DNA from: a bacterium
GTDB lineage: Bacteria; Patescibacteria; Saccharimonadia; Saccharimonadales; UBA4665
Length of the DNA stretch: 8,698 nt
Direction: 5' to 3'
Assembly (NCBI GenBank): GCA_021778165.1
Contig: JAJYCU010000017.1
Coordinates: forward strand, 1 to 8,698
Below the pieces are notes generated by a model. That model searched no databases. It had not been told where the DNA came from and saw nothing but the letters and a program-made list of their open reading frames with translations. A program made the translations under genes and the position numbers. This document shows positions 1-6,404 of this stretch, in pieces. Positions within the stretch are counted from its first letter, which is position 1, and each line of letters starts with the position of its first letter.

Positions 1-1029
1 ATTCCCTTAAATTTAAGTACGACTGCTACCAGTGTTGATATGGCTTCTGGTACTATCCCAGCTAAATTAATTAGTTACTCTAAAACTTATACTGCAACTG
101 TCCCAACAACTGGTCAACAAAACAATGGTACAGTAACGAGTCTAAACATATCTATTGGGTTATCTTGTTCTTATATTCAAAACAACGGAAAAGCTGTAAC
201 CATTGCTAAAGGATCAGGTGTAAGCTCAGGTAATTATACTTTCATAACTCAATCTTCGATTAGCCTGAACGCAATCATGAAAAATGGTCAATGTGATACC
301 GCTGATAGTTCTCAAACAGTTGTAGCTAATGCAATATCAGGTGGAGCAGCCTATAATCTAGCACCTAACACAACAATGCAAGTAGCGCCATTTTCAGGTT
401 ATTCTTCAAGTGATTTCACCGCAGTAAGTGGTTCAATAATTACTCAAGGAACAGACAATATAACTCAAGTTGCATCACAAACAGATATTGACAATGCTAC
501 TGCACAATTAAACACAACCAATAGTGGCGCACAGAATGTTTTGTCTCAACAAGTTATCCAAGCAGGTCTTTATCCTCTTAGCGTTACGTCAACAACTTCA
601 CAACCAACAGTTACTGATAGTGCTGCGGTTGGTGCAACTGCTACAAGTGAAACAGTTAGCGAAGTTATAGTTTATAGTATGTATGGTGTGTCTAAAGCAG
701 ATTTAGAGAGTATCTTAAACAATTCTATTGTCTCTCAAGTTAGTTCAGCTAGCCAAACAATAATTAATAATGGATTTAATAGTTTGAACCTAACTTTAAA
801 TAATGGTGCTAATACTAATCTAAATCTAACTACAACTGCTGAAATCGGACCAAATATATCAGTCGCAAATATTAAGAAAAATTCGATTGGTAAAAAAGCT
901 GGAGATATTATCGCACAACTTAAAAGTAACCCTAATATTACAAGCGTGAAGGTTAATCTTAGCCCATTTTGGGTAAGCACAGTACCAAATAATTTATCAA
1001 AAATCACAGTTAATATTGCTAAACCCTAA
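1..1029 (+). CDS. Baseplate-J-like extracytoplasmic protein, C-terminal part (5' end cut by window)
   Basis: The reading frame is open from base 1, so this is the last 342 residues of a longer protein; the ATG at 40 is internal. The fragment is very rich in Ser, Thr, Asn and Gln, with few charged residues until the end, which is typical of exported or surface-exposed proteins. It begins with the pattern GTIPAKLISY and has a beta-rich middle (around residues 60-130). It ends in a small alpha/beta domain (around 270-340) with the motif VNLSPFWVSTVP. That order resembles the baseplate J/gp47-like proteins common in Patescibacteria; this is recognition by eye, not a search. It contains exactly two cysteines (window residues 56 and 98), which could form a disulfide. 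The stop lies 9 bases before ruvX, suggesting cotranscription with ruvX-mltG. The function is unknown; a surface-fibre or secretion-apparatus role is possible. Phage origin seems unlikely given the housekeeping neighbours. Confidence 0.6.
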   Translation: MPLNLSTTATSVDMASGTIPAKLISYSKTYTATVPTTGQQNNGTVTSLNISIGLSCSYIQNNGKAVTIAKGSGVSSGNYTFITQSSISLNAIMKNGQCDTADSSQTVVANAISGGAAYNLAPNTTMQVAPFSGYSSSDFTAVSGSIITQGTDNITQVASQTDIDNATAQLNTTNSGAQNVLSQQVIQAGLYPLSVTSTTSQPTVTDSAAVGATATSETVSEVIVYSMYGVSKADLESILNNSIVSQVSSASQTIINNGFNSLNLTLNNGANTNLNLTTTAEIGPNISVANIKKNSIGKKAGDIIAQLKSNPNITSVKVNLSPFWVSTVPNNLSKITVNIAKP

Positions 1030-1038
1030 CTCCTTATA

Positions 1039-1467
1039 ATGGATGATACTGAGTTAAATAAATCTATCTTGAGTCTAGATGTTGGGACAGTTAGAATTGG
1101 TTTGTCGATTGCCTCAAGATTAAATTATTTAACTAGAATTCTCCCCGCAATTTTAAATGATGATAATTTTGCTTCTAATCTTGAATCAATAATTATTCAG
1201 GAGAATATTGATAGTTTGGTTGTTGGTTTACCGCGTAATCTGTCTGGTGAAAAAACTAAACAAACAATTTATGTTGAAGAATTTGTAGACCAAAAATTAA
1301 AAATTTTTAATTTACCGGTATTTTTTCAAGATGAGAGTCTAACTAGTGTTAAGGCTGAAGAAATTTTACGTAATTATAAAAAACAATACACCAAAGCTGA
1401 TATAGATTCTATGTCTGCACTTTTAATTTTAGAGGATTATTTAAAAAGTTTGGATGATAAAAAGTAA
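1039..1467 (+). CDS. ruvX: RuvX/YqgF-family Holliday junction resolvase-like nuclease
   Basis: A 142-residue cytoplasmic protein of normal family length with an RNase H-like fold. YqgF/RuvX proteins process Holliday junctions and, in some bacteria, pre-16S rRNA. Visible motifs are LSLDVGTVRIGLS (catalytic Asp14), VVGLPRNLSG at 61-70, QDESLTS at 97-103 (Asp98/Glu99) and DIDSMSALLILEDYL near the end (Asp123). All three acidic catalytic positions are present. The usual DERLT motif reads DESLT here, so the arginine is replaced by serine. The ATG at 1039 is 9 bases after the previous stop, and no Shine-Dalgarno sequence is visible; translation may rely on coupling. Its last base is shared with the mltG start (TAATG). 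The ruvX-mltG order is common across bacteria and supports both calls. Confidence 0.93.
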   Translation: MDDTELNKSILSLDVGTVRIGLSIASRLNYLTRILPAILNDDNFASNLESIIIQENIDSLVVGLPRNLSGEKTKQTIYVEEFVDQKLKIFNLPVFFQDESLTSVKAEEILRNYKKQYTKADIDSMSALLILEDYLKSLDDKK

Positions 1468-2510
1468 TGAAGTACTCATCGGATAAGCAATATAAAAATG
1501 GTTTCTCCTTAAAAATTATTATTGTAGCTGTTTTGTTGATTATTTTAGTTTTATTGTTTGCTGGTTATTTTTACTATGAGAATAATTTAAAGGCCTATAG
1601 CAAGTCCAATGTAAGTCAAATTGTGGTAATAAAGTCAGGGTATACGTCACAGGAAATAGCTAATTTATTAGCAAGTAAGAAGTTAATAAAATCTGCTCTA
1701 GTTTTTGATATCTATCTACATTTGCTGAGTAATAAAAATCTTCAAGCTGGTTCGTATAATATTTCTCCAAATATGAATGTTCAGGCAATCGTTAATATTT
1801 TAAATAAAGGTAAGGTGGTTTCTTCGCTAGTTACAATACTACCGGGTTATAGGATAGATCAAATAAAAAGCGACTTTATTTCAGCTGGATTTAGTTCAAG
1901 TGATGTAACGTCAGCTTTTAATATTAAATTATATTCAAACTCACCGCTTTTATCTGAATTACCAGCAAATGTAAATACTTTAGAGGGGCTACTTTGGCCT
2001 GATTCATTTTTAAAAGATAGTTCAACAAGTCCTGAAACTATCATAAACGAATCGTTACAAGAGACATATCAACAAATCACACCATCCTTAGTGGCTAAAT
2101 TCAATAAAGAAGGACTAAGTATTTATCAGGCTCTTACGCTTGCTTCTATTATTATCAAGGAAGTTTCTACCCCATCTGATCAGGCTCAGGCTGCTCAAGT
2201 ATTTTTAACTAGGTTATCGCTTAATATGCCTTTAGGCTCAGATGTTACTGCTTTATATGGAGATGTTGTCAATAACCAACCAACCAATTTAAATTATGAC
2301 AGTCCGTATAATACCCTGATTCATGTAGGTTTACCTCCAAGCCCAATTGCTACAGTATCTCTAACAGCGCTAAATTCTATAGCCAATCCAGCAAATACTT
2401 CTTGGTTATATTTTGTAACTGGCGATAATGGTACTACATACTTTTCAAAAACAGCAGCCGAACAACAACAAAATACAGCGCTATATTGTCATAAACTTTG
2501 TCAGCTCTAA
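1467..2510 (+). CDS. mltG: Endolytic murein transglycosylase MltG (YceG family)
   Basis: A 347-residue membrane-anchored lytic transglycosylase. The family cleaves nascent glycan strands on the outer face of the membrane and sets glycan chain length. The N terminus is cytoplasmic, followed by one membrane segment (about 14-36) and a LysM-like subdomain (about 46-115, with AGSYNISPNM). The catalytic YceG domain shows EGLLWPDSF at 173-181, ASIIIKE at 226-232, LGSDVTALYG at 256-265 and GLPPSPIA at 288-295. Aligned by hand to E. coli MltG, Glu232 matches catalytic Glu218. The neighbouring Glu216 of E. coli is replaced by Ile230. The protein has only two cysteines (341 and 345), both in the extreme C-terminal tail in a CHKLC pattern, outside the cell. 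The ATG overlaps the ruvX TAA, so translation is probably coupled. The length is normal and nothing suggests inactivation. Confidence 0.93.
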   Translation: MKYSSDKQYKNGFSLKIIIVAVLLIILVLLFAGYFYYENNLKAYSKSNVSQIVVIKSGYTSQEIANLLASKKLIKSALVFDIYLHLLSNKNLQAGSYNISPNMNVQAIVNILNKGKVVSSLVTILPGYRIDQIKSDFISAGFSSSDVTSAFNIKLYSNSPLLSELPANVNTLEGLLWPDSFLKDSSTSPETIINESLQETYQQITPSLVAKFNKEGLSIYQALTLASIIIKEVSTPSDQAQAAQVFLTRLSLNMPLGSDVTALYGDVVNNQPTNLNYDSPYNTLIHVGLPPSPIATVSLTALNSIANPANTSWLYFVTGDNGTTYFSKTAAEQQQNTALYCHKLCQL

Positions 2511-2511
2511 G

Positions 2512-2540
2512 TTGAATATCTTAAATGTTTTGGGTATAAT
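2512..2540 (+). promoter_or_regulatory. Predicted sigma-70-type promoter for the LysM-CHAP gene
   Basis: TTGAAT at 2512-2517 and a perfect TATAAT at 2535-2540 are separated by 17 bases, the optimal spacing. The site begins right after the mltG stop, so the LysM-CHAP gene can be transcribed independently of ruvX-mltG. Transcription would start near 2547 and give a leader of about 60 bases. This is the best-formed promoter in the window. Confidence 0.7.
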
Positions 2541-2549
2541 AATAAACAT

Positions 2550-2586
2550 AAAAATAAACATTTGTTTAAATTGTTGGTTTATTTTT
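2550..2586 (+). repeat. AT-rich inverted repeats in the LysM-CHAP leader
   Basis: Two nested structures share this stretch. AAAAATAAAC (2550-2559) is the exact reverse complement of GTTTATTTTT (2577-2586), giving a 10-bp stem with a 17-base loop. Inside it, TAAACA (2555-2560) and TGTTTA (2563-2568) form a near-perfect 14-bp palindrome with a 2-base centre. The two stems compete for the same left arm. Both lie just downstream of the predicted start site and just upstream of the ribosome-binding site. An operator, an mRNA stability hairpin or a weak attenuator are possible. The stems are almost pure A/T, so stability would be low. Confidence 0.4.
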
Positions 2587-2594
2587 AATTTTAT

Positions 2595-2608
2595 GGAGTA
2601 GCAATATT
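2595..2608 (+). promoter_or_regulatory. GGAG Shine-Dalgarno placed before an ATT codon
   Basis: GGAG at 2595-2598 is followed by 7 bases and then ATT at 2606-2608, an ideal spacing for initiation. The overlapping ATG at 2593 is in another frame and meets TAG after one further codon. No ATG, GTG or TTG occurs in the LysM-CHAP frame between the upstream stop at 2567 and TTG at 2756, so this site decides the start chosen below. Confidence 0.45.
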
Positions 2609-3742
2609 AGTAATCATTCTGTTTTAACTATTGGCGCAACTAAAAAAAAGTTCAAAAGTAGAGTTAGTATCTCTTTAAAACTTGCTTCTGCTCGAAAAAT
2701 ACCTAAGATTGGTAAGAGTTTTATTATTATAGGCAGTAATATTATTCTTTTATATTTGATTTTTATTTTCGTTTCACAATCAAGTAATGCCGCAGGCACA
2801 GTTAGTAATATTAACTTAGGTCAGTCTAATTTAGTTTCAAGTACTAGTATTAGCCCTGTTGATCAGGTTTCTTCAGCGAATATCGCACTTACTGTTGCTC
2901 AAATGGCTAATTTACCAGAAACTACTGCTATATCAAATCAAGCACAATCACAGCAATCAGAAATTAGTTCAGCTAGTACGAATAACGAAATAGTAGCTAA
3001 ACCTCAAGTGGTAACGACCGCTTTAAAATCAAGAGCAGATATATTTTATTATGTTACGGCTCCAGGAGATACTCTAGCCTCCTTAGCAACTAAGTTCGGA
3101 GTTACAGAAAATTCAATATCATGGTCGAACAATTTAATTTATAACAATTTAACTGTTGGTCAAAAGTTAGTTATACCACCAATGAACGGTATAGTTTATA
3201 AAGTTAAGTCAGGTGATACGCCTACAAGTCTAGCCAGTACATATAATTCATCTGCTTCTCAAATTATCCAAGATAATGATGCTGAAATTACTGGTTTAAT
3301 TCCTGGTGAGCAGATTATTATACCTAATGGCGTCAATCCAGTAAAGTATGCTTCATCATCTTATAATACTTATTTTCCTTGGGGTACAAACCCAATTTAT
3401 GGTTTTAATGGCTATTATTTTGGTTGGTGTACGTGGTACGTTGCTACTCAAATATCTATTCCTAGTAACTGGGGAGATGCATATAACTGGGCTAATGCAG
3501 CAGCACAGAGTCCTGGTTGGAATGTAGGCTCTGTTCCAGCGGTAGGCGATATTGCTCAAACAACTAGTGGCGATCATGTCGCTATCGTTCGAGCTGTAAA
3601 CCCAAATGGAACTATATGGATATCGGAAATGAATTCATATGGTCAAAGATCAATGATTGATGGAACAAAAACAGGTGGTTGGGATGTTGTTGACTGGAAA
3701 GTTGTCCCTGATTCATTCTTTCCTCATTACATTTACCGTTAA
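2606..3742 (+). CDS. Secreted LysM-LysM-CHAP peptidoglycan-binding hydrolase
   Basis: From ATT 2606 the product has 378 residues. The N terminus is strongly basic (Lys/Arg at 13-37), then hydrophobic (about 39-57), ending in SSNAAG, a good signal-peptidase site after Ala62 or Ala63. Starting at TTG 2756, the first conventional start, would leave only a stump of this signal, so I prefer the upstream start; the codon remains uncertain. A Ser/Gln-rich linker follows, then two LysM modules (about 147-191 and 197-240; PGDTLASLA and SGDTPTSLA) that bind peptidoglycan. The C-terminal CHAP domain (about 253-375) has its catalytic cysteine in GWCTWYV (Cys275) and histidine in GDHVAIV (His324), with Glu341/Asn343 as likely third residues. 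CHAP enzymes are amidases or endopeptidases acting on cell-wall peptides. Cys275 is the only cysteine. Likely roles are self-division or attack on a neighbouring or host cell wall; the sequence cannot tell which. Confidence 0.82.
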   Translation: MSNHSVLTIGATKKKFKSRVSISLKLASARKIPKIGKSFIIIGSNIILLYLIFIFVSQSSNAAGTVSNINLGQSNLVSSTSISPVDQVSSANIALTVAQMANLPETTAISNQAQSQQSEISSASTNNEIVAKPQVVTTALKSRADIFYYVTAPGDTLASLATKFGVTENSISWSNNLIYNNLTVGQKLVIPPMNGIVYKVKSGDTPTSLASTYNSSASQIIQDNDAEITGLIPGEQIIIPNGVNPVKYASSSYNTYFPWGTNPIYGFNGYYFGWCTWYVATQISIPSNWGDAYNWANAAAQSPGWNVGSVPAVGDIAQTTSGDHVAIVRAVNPNGTIWISEMNSYGQRSMIDGTKTGGWDVVDWKVVPDSFFPHYIYR

Positions 3743-3785
3743 ATTGATTTTGTAATTGTTAGATCTTAATTTATTCTTAGTTTAG

Positions 3786-5042
3786 ATGAGTTTTGTAGAT
3801 TATATTGTACTTAAAGTTAAAGCAGGCGATGGTGGTGATGGCCATTTAAGTTTTCATCACGAAAAATTTGTTGATAAAGGCGGTCCTGATGGTGGCGACG
3901 GTGGCGACGGTGGCGATGTTATTATTCGTGCTTCTAATAATCAGGATACATTAGCTAAATTTCGTTATCATAAGGAAATTTTGGCTGGTGATGGTTTACC
4001 TGGACAAAAAAATAATCGACATGGTAAAACGGCAGATAATAAAATAATTGATGTCCCTGTTGGCACAGCAGTTTACTTAGAAGATCGATTGATAGTAGAT
4101 TTGATAACTAATGAACAAGAGTATGTTATCGCAAAAGGTGGCAAGGGTGGTTTTGGTAACGCTCACTTTGTTTCTTCAAAACGTCAAACACCTAGGTTTG
4201 CTGAAAAAGGATTACCAGGTGAAAAGTTTGTCTATCGGTTCGAGTTAAAATCAATTGCAGATGTTGGGCTCATCGGTTTACCTAATGCTGGCAAGTCTAC
4301 ATTATTGTCTAAAATAAGTCATGCTAAGCCCGAGATTGCAGACTATCCTTTTACAACCCTAAAACCAAATCTTGGAGTAGTAGATTACAAGGGTCGTTCC
4401 ATTTTATTTGCCGATATTCCTGGTTTAATCGAGGGCGCAGCTGAGGGTCGTGGACTTGGGCATGACTTTCTGAGGCACATTGAAAGAACTAGGCTAATTA
4501 TTCATATGATAGATGTTAATTCTGATGATGTCATAAGAGATTACCAATTAATTAATCAGGAATTAAAAAAATACAGCCGCGCATTATTCAAGAAAAAACA
4601 GATTGTAGTTTTTAGTAAAATCGATAGTCTTACGCCTGAAAATGTCTCTATTAAGATAGATTATTTAAGATCTACTCTACCTAAGACAATTAAATTAATA
4701 ACGATTTCATCTTTTAGTAGGCAAGGCGTAGATCAGTTATTGGAATTAATAAGATTAGAACTTGAAAAAATTATTAAACCAGCAAAAGAAATTCCGGTTG
4801 TAAAATTGACAGCTGATCTGAAAGACTCGTGGCAAGTTCAAAAAGTTAAGAAAGGATTTTTGATTAGTGGTTGGGAAATTGAAAAATTTGCCTTTAAAAC
4901 TGATTTTAATAATGACGAATCTGTCATGAGATTAAAAAATATTCTAAAAAGAAAAGGGATTATTAAAGAATTAATTAAGAATGGCATTAAACCAGAAGAT
5001 AAGATAATGTTTAATCGACTTGATGATTTTTTAGTATATTAA
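3786..5042 (+). CDS. obg: Obg/CgtA-family ribosome-assembly GTPase
   Basis: A 418-residue GTPase with all three Obg domains. The family binds the large ribosomal subunit precursor and links GTP/ppGpp level to growth. The glycine-rich Obg fold spans about 2-158, with VKAGDGGDG, PDGGDGGDGGD and GKGGFGNAHF. The G domain follows, with P-loop GLPNAGKST (164-172), switch I DYPFTT (186-191) and DIPG (210-213). Its G4 motif reads SKID (277-280) instead of NKxD, and its G5 position is SSFSRQG. The C-terminal OCT domain (about 336-418) has SGWEIEKFAFKTD and ends DDFLVY. Start: the ATG at 3786 begins the canonical Obg N terminus (SFVDYIVLKVKAG). No Shine-Dalgarno sequence is visible. The 43-base gap from the CHAP gene has no convincing terminator, so read-through transcription is possible. 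The usual rplU-rpmA neighbours are absent. Confidence 0.97.
   Translation: MSFVDYIVLKVKAGDGGDGHLSFHHEKFVDKGGPDGGDGGDGGDVIIRASNNQDTLAKFRYHKEILAGDGLPGQKNNRHGKTADNKIIDVPVGTAVYLEDRLIVDLITNEQEYVIAKGGKGGFGNAHFVSSKRQTPRFAEKGLPGEKFVYRFELKSIADVGLIGLPNAGKSTLLSKISHAKPEIADYPFTTLKPNLGVVDYKGRSILFADIPGLIEGAAEGRGLGHDFLRHIERTRLIIHMIDVNSDDVIRDYQLINQELKKYSRALFKKKQIVVFSKIDSLTPENVSIKIDYLRSTLPKTIKLITISSFSRQGVDQLLELIRLELEKIIKPAKEIPVVKLTADLKDSWQVQKVKKGFLISGWEIEKFAFKTDFNNDESVMRLKNILKRKGIIKELIKNGIKPEDKIMFNRLDDFLVY
3891..3917 (+). repeat. Three tandem 9-bp repeats inside obg
   Basis: GGTGGCGAC occurs twice and is followed by GGTGGCGAT, encoding three Gly-Gly-Asp units at Obg residues 36-44. The glycine-rich loop is a family feature. 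The near-identical DNA, GC-rich against an AT-rich background, could allow slippage in steps of three residues. Confidence 0.85.
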
Positions 5043-5066
5043 TTTTAGTTAAGATAAATAATTATG

Positions 5067-5078
5067 TATAATAGAGGG
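5067..5078 (+). promoter_or_regulatory. TATAAT box and AGAGGG just before the DUF929 gene
   Basis: A perfect TATAAT (5067-5072) lies only 10 bases before the ATG at 5083. Only a weak -35 match (TTAGTT, 5045-5050, 16-base spacer) is visible. If used, transcription would start around 5078-5082 and give an almost leaderless mRNA. Immediately after it, AGAGGG (5073-5078) could serve as a Shine-Dalgarno sequence, but only on a transcript begun further upstream. The two readings exclude each other. Confidence 0.4.
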
Positions 5079-5082
5079 ATAT

Positions 5083-5928
5083 ATGGCAAATCAAAAAGAG
5101 GGAAGTAATTTAAAGTTTGGTTTTATTATTGTAGCTGTCGTGGTCTTATTTTTTATTGGTCTAATTATTTTTAAAGGACCGACTCCAAATAAATCTACGA
5201 CTGGTTCAAGTATTGTTGGTCGAAAGCCAGCTTCCTCATCAATTGTTAATAAAGTTACTTCTGTTAGTATGGCTACTCTTGATACGGTTGGTCTCGGAAC
5301 GGCAACAAATTTACCTACCAAGGTTTCAGCTCCATCGCTAACAAACAATTCTAAACCAGAATTTTTTTACGAAGGTGCCGAATATTGTCCTTTCTGTGCG
5401 ACTGAAAGATGGGCAATGGTTATAGCATTATCTCATTTTGGTAGTTTCTCTAATTTAAGCCAAACAACTTCATCTTCAACCGATGTTTATCCTAATACAC
5501 CTACATTCTCATTCTATCAATCAACCTATAAGAGTAACTATATTAGTTTTGTACCGATTGAAATCTATTCTAATATTCCAACAGGTAATGGTGGTTATAC
5601 TAGTTTAGACATTCCCAATTCAGCTCAGATTAACTTAGTTAATAAATATGATGCAAGCCCGTATGTACCAGCATCATCAACTGGATCGATACCTTTTATG
5701 GATTTTGGAGGTAAATATATTGTTTCGGGTGCAACTTATAGTCCAACTGTCTTGCAGGGCAAAACTGCCGATCAGATAGCTAGTAGTTTATCTACTCCAA
5801 CTGATCCGATTGCACGAGGTGCCGATGGTGCTGCTAATGGGATGATTGCTACACTTTGTAAGTTAACTAATAATCTACCAGTCACAACGTGTGATAGTAA
5901 TATAAAATCTATTGAAGCTACATTTTAA
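5083..5928 (+). CDS. Membrane-anchored DUF929 thioredoxin-fold protein, probable thiol oxidase (DsbA-like)
   Basis: A 281-residue protein with a short cytoplasmic N terminus, one membrane segment (about 12-30), a Ser/Thr-rich linker (about 33-90) and an extracytoplasmic DUF929 domain. The active site is CPFC at 102-105, in the diagnostic context [13 protein letters not shown]. The family pattern [12 protein letters not shown] follows at 134-145. SIPFMDF (202-208) supplies the likely cis-proline (Pro204) opposite the CxxC, as in thioredoxin folds. Two extra cysteines (259 and 270) near the C terminus could form a structural disulfide. The VKOR gene begins 9 bases after the stop. DsbA-like oxidases are reoxidised by VKOR proteins in Actinobacteria and Cyanobacteria, so this protein probably donates disulfides to exported proteins and passes electrons to VKOR. 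Family membership is clear by eye; the enzymatic role is inferred from the motif and the neighbour. Confidence 0.85.
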   Translation: MANQKEGSNLKFGFIIVAVVVLFFIGLIIFKGPTPNKSTTGSSIVGRKPASSSIVNKVTSVSMATLDTVGLGTATNLPTKVSAPSLTNNSKPEFFYEGAEYCPFCATERWAMVIALSHFGSFSNLSQTTSSSTDVYPNTPTFSFYQSTYKSNYISFVPIEIYSNIPTGNGGYTSLDIPNSAQINLVNKYDASPYVPASSTGSIPFMDFGGKYIVSGATYSPTVLQGKTADQIASSLSTPTDPIARGADGAANGMIATLCKLTNNLPVTTCDSNIKSIEATF

Positions 5929-5937
5929 GTTAAGGAA

Positions 5938-6399
5938 ATGCTAAAAAATCAAATTAAAAAATTTTCAATTATCGGGATTGTTTTAAGTACCTTAGGTTTA
6001 ATAGACAGTATATATTTAACGATTGTTCATTATAATACATCTGTACCACTCGCTTGTCCGGAAACTAAATTTATTAACTGTCAAAAAGTAACCTCTAGTT
6101 CCTATTCAATGATCGGTCACATTCCAATAACCTTCTTTGGTATATTTTTCTTTCTAATCTTTCTAATTTTGAATTTACCAGTTTTTTGGCGGACTGCTGA
6201 TCAGCTAATTAGGTTAAGTCGATTGATTATGATAAGCCTAGGATTAGTTAGTGTTTTCTATTTAGTCTACGTCGAACTGTATAAGCTAAATTCAATTTGT
6301 CTTTATTGTACAGGCATCCACATTATTGTTTTTATCTTATTTATTTCAACAATATTTGGGCATCTTATTACGAATATACAACCAGAGCCTGAAGCTTAA
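5938..6399 (+). CDS. VKOR-family membrane protein (disulfide-bond regeneration)
   Basis: A 153-residue integral membrane protein with four predicted helices (about 10-32, 63-83, 96-117 and 122-145). Bacterial vitamin K epoxide reductase homologues replace DsbB: they take electrons from a DsbA-like partner and pass them to a quinone. All four key cysteines are present: the loop pair Cys40 and Cys48, and the quinone-side pair in CLYC (Cys121 and Cys124). The family region with serines followed by GHIPITFFG (60-68) lies between them. Unlike many homologues it has no fused thioredoxin domain; the preceding DUF929 protein probably fills that role. AAGGA ends one base before the ATG, too close for an ideal Shine-Dalgarno sequence, so coupling to the upstream gene is likely. 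The C terminus is short and acidic (PEPEA). Confidence 0.92.
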   Translation: MLKNQIKKFSIIGIVLSTLGLIDSIYLTIVHYNTSVPLACPETKFINCQKVTSSSYSMIGHIPITFFGIFFFLIFLILNLPVFWRTADQLIRLSRLIMISLGLVSVFYLVYVELYKLNSICLYCTGIHIIVFILFISTIFGHLITNIQPEPEA

Positions 6400-6404
6400 A
6401 TTAA

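Noticed and set aside
735..1007. Minus-strand frame of 90 codons within the baseplate-J-like gene
   Set aside because: It lies wholly inside a well-supported + strand gene and has no independent start signal or recognisable domain.
2614..2799. Minus-strand open frame of 61 codons opposite the start of the LysM-CHAP gene
   Set aside because: It is hydrophobic only because it is antisense to the signal sequence. The + strand frame gives a coherent basic-hydrophobic-cleavage pattern leading into LysM domains.
3356..3577. Minus-strand frame of 73 codons within the CHAP domain
   Set aside because: The + strand carries the intact CHAP catalytic motifs over the same bases.
3744..3772. Possible obg promoter, TTGATT with a 17-base spacer to TAATTT
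   Set aside because: The -10 matches consensus at only 3 of 6 positions. In DNA this AT-rich such matches are expected by chance.
3743..3785. Terminator between the CHAP gene and obg
   Set aside because: Only a 4-bp AATT repeat is present, with no GC-bearing stem or U-run.
5091..5348. Minus-strand frame of 85 codons opposite the DUF929 gene N terminus
   Set aside because: It is a shadow of the membrane segment and linker of the DUF929 protein and has no support of its own.
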